From Puniceicoccales bacterium (GTDB lineage: Bacteria > Verrucomicrobiota > Verrucomicrobiia > Opitutales > JAIRLM01): a DNA stretch of 22,126 nt. Below the pieces are notes generated by a model. That model ran no database searches and had not been told where the DNA came from. It worked only from the letters and a program-made list of their open reading frames with translations. Below, in pieces: positions 21,204 to 22,126 of this stretch (position 1 is the first letter of the stretch; each line of letters begins with the position of its first letter). Where the stretch lies: contig JAIRMB010000001.1 in the NCBI GenBank assembly GCA_031258995.1, positions 1-22,126 on the forward strand. Direction: 5' to 3'. The position numbers and the translations under genes are program-made.

Positions 21204-22126
21204 ATGGGGTCGGAAGGGCCGGAAGAGTTTGCCGTGTTGGAAAGGCAGCTGCGTCAGCTGCCCGCGGCTCTCGGTGATCGCCTTTGCACGGTCGACGGCC
21301 GACCAGCGCTGGAGGCGGCTAAGGCGGGATTTTTTGGTCCCAACGGTGCGCTAACTGCCGTGTCGAAGGGCATCGGCAAACTGCCCCGGGAGCATCGGCC
21401 GGAGATGGGGAAGGTGCTCAACGAAGTCCGGGGGCTGCTGGAAACGGCCCTCGAGACTGCGCGGCAGCGAGTTGAGGAGGGGGAGATTGCCGCTAAGTTA
21501 GGCAAGCGGCCCGATCCGACCCTTACCGCGGCGACGGGTAAGGCCGGCCTCCGCCACCCGCTTTCCATCGTTCTTCGGCGTGTGGTGGAGGTTTTTCACA
21601 TGATGGGCTTTTCCGTAGCCGAGGCCACTGAAGTGGAAACCGAATGGCACTGCTTCGACGCTCTCAACATGCCGGCCACCCACGCCGCCCGGGACAGCAT
21701 GGATACGTTCTTTTTGTCTGAGAGCGAATCGGTTGCCAACGTGGAGAAATGCAAATCGGGCGATGGACGCTACCTGCTCCGCACCCACATGACTGCCGTG
21801 CAAGTACGTGAATTGGTTAAGGGAACGCTGCCGCTGCGCGTTATCGCTCCCGGCCGTGTCTTTCGGCGGGACACGGTGGACGCTACCCACAGCGCTAACT
21901 TTCACCAGTGTGACGTCGTGCACGTGGACCGGCAGGTGTCCGGTGTGGATTTGAAGGATACCATTGATTTTTTCCTGCACAATTTTTTCGGCCAAAACGT
22001 AGAAATTCGCTTTCGGCCCAGCTTTTTCCCATTTACCGAACCCAGCTTCGAGGTGGACCTGCGCTCGCCCGATCTGGGAAAATTGAGCGGCACATGGATC
22101 GAAATTCTCGGCTGCGGCATGATCCA
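21204..22126 (+). CDS. pheS: Phenylalanyl-tRNA synthetase alpha subunit (3' truncated by window end)
   Basis: PheS carries the catalytic core that attaches phenylalanine to tRNA-Phe, working as an alpha2-beta2 enzyme with PheT, which should follow outside the window. From ATG 21204 about 307 codons are visible, without stop. The N-terminal arm is helical, then come GLRHPLSIVLRRVVEVFHMMGFSVA-type sequence, FDALNMPATHAARD, LLRTHMTAVQ, motif 2 PGRVFRRDTVDATHS, and FRPSFFPFTEPS with LGCGMI. Several usually fixed residues differ: HAAR instead of HPAR, and FHQCDVV where others have a FHQxEG pattern. The gene directly follows rplT. A perfect 8-bp inverted repeat with spacer CGT lies at 21244-21262. 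No leader peptide or attenuator is seen before it. Confidence 0.93.
   Translation, partial: MGSEGPEEFAVLERQLRQLPAALGDRLCTVDGRPALEAAKAGFFGPNGALTAVSKGIGKLPREHRPEMGKVLNEVRGLLETALETARQRVEEGEIAAKLGKRPDPTLTAATGKAGLRHPLSIVLRRVVEVFHMMGFSVAEATEVETEWHCFDALNMPATHAARDSMDTFFLSESESVANVEKCKSGDGRYLLRTHMTAVQVRELVKGTLPLRVIAPGRVFRRDTVDATHSANFHQCDVVHVDRQVSGVDLKDTIDFFLHNFFGQNVEIRFRPSFFPFTEPSFEVDLRSPDLGKLSGTWIEILGCGMI
21244..21262. repeat. Perfect 8-bp inverted repeat with 3-base spacer inside pheS
   Basis: GGCAGCTG (21244-21251), spacer CGT, CAGCTGCC (21255-21262). It encodes RQLRQLP in the N-terminal helical arm. Confidence 0.8.

Overview
This window looks like chromosomal DNA of a Gram-negative bacterium living inside host cells, most likely from the PVC group (Verrucomicrobiota/Chlamydiota). 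Three things suggest this. There is a full-length nucleotide transporter of the Tlc/NTT family (10724-12259), typical of chlamydiae, rickettsiae and other energy parasites. There is an antiporter that resembles the putative Na+/H+ antiporter family of chlamydiae and verrucomicrobia (14750-16318). The left edge carries the C-terminus of an autotransporter-type outer-membrane barrel. The lineage call is inference: there is no rRNA gene and no search was run. No plasmid, phage, insertion sequence, CRISPR array or recognisable defence system was seen.

Layout. 1-203: end of an autotransporter. 492-3096: a small MreD-like membrane protein and PBP2 (mrdA), the cell-elongation pair. 3093-3575 (minus): a single-pass membrane protein of unknown function. 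3839-6489: bL21, bL27, an MFS transporter and RsmA, tightly packed on the plus strand. 6486-8692 (minus): tRNA-Leu(GAG), then sucC and sucD. 9074-12259 (minus): NTT transporter, tRNA-Arg(CCG) and a MATE exporter. 12935-14483: pssA and truB, overlapping. 14750-16318 (minus): the antiporter. 16374-17141: an orphan four-helix membrane protein. 17142-18502: a 1.36-kb stretch with no convincing gene. 18503-20419 (minus): ftsH. 20544-22126: rpmI, rplT and the start of pheS, transcribed away from ftsH.

Most of the window is tightly packed. Two convergent pairs (mrdA/3093-3575 and rsmA/sucD) share a four-base palindrome as both stop codons, and rplU/rpmA and pssA/truB overlap. This contrasts with the low-density stretch from 16319 to 18502. 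The genes cover elongation and division-related wall synthesis, ribosome assembly and modification, one TCA step, phospholipid head-group synthesis, ion and nucleotide exchange and membrane proteolysis. Together they fit a reduced but metabolically active intracellular cell.

The least expected signals are non-coding. A hairpin element occurs in three diverged copies (near 14526, 17781 and 18441) with paired base changes in its stem. A 19-bp perfect inverted repeat with a three-base spacer lies inside truB, and shorter perfect inverted repeats lie inside mrdA, sucC, truB and pheS. Several enzymes (FtsH, SucC, PheS) carry substitutions at positions that are normally conserved.
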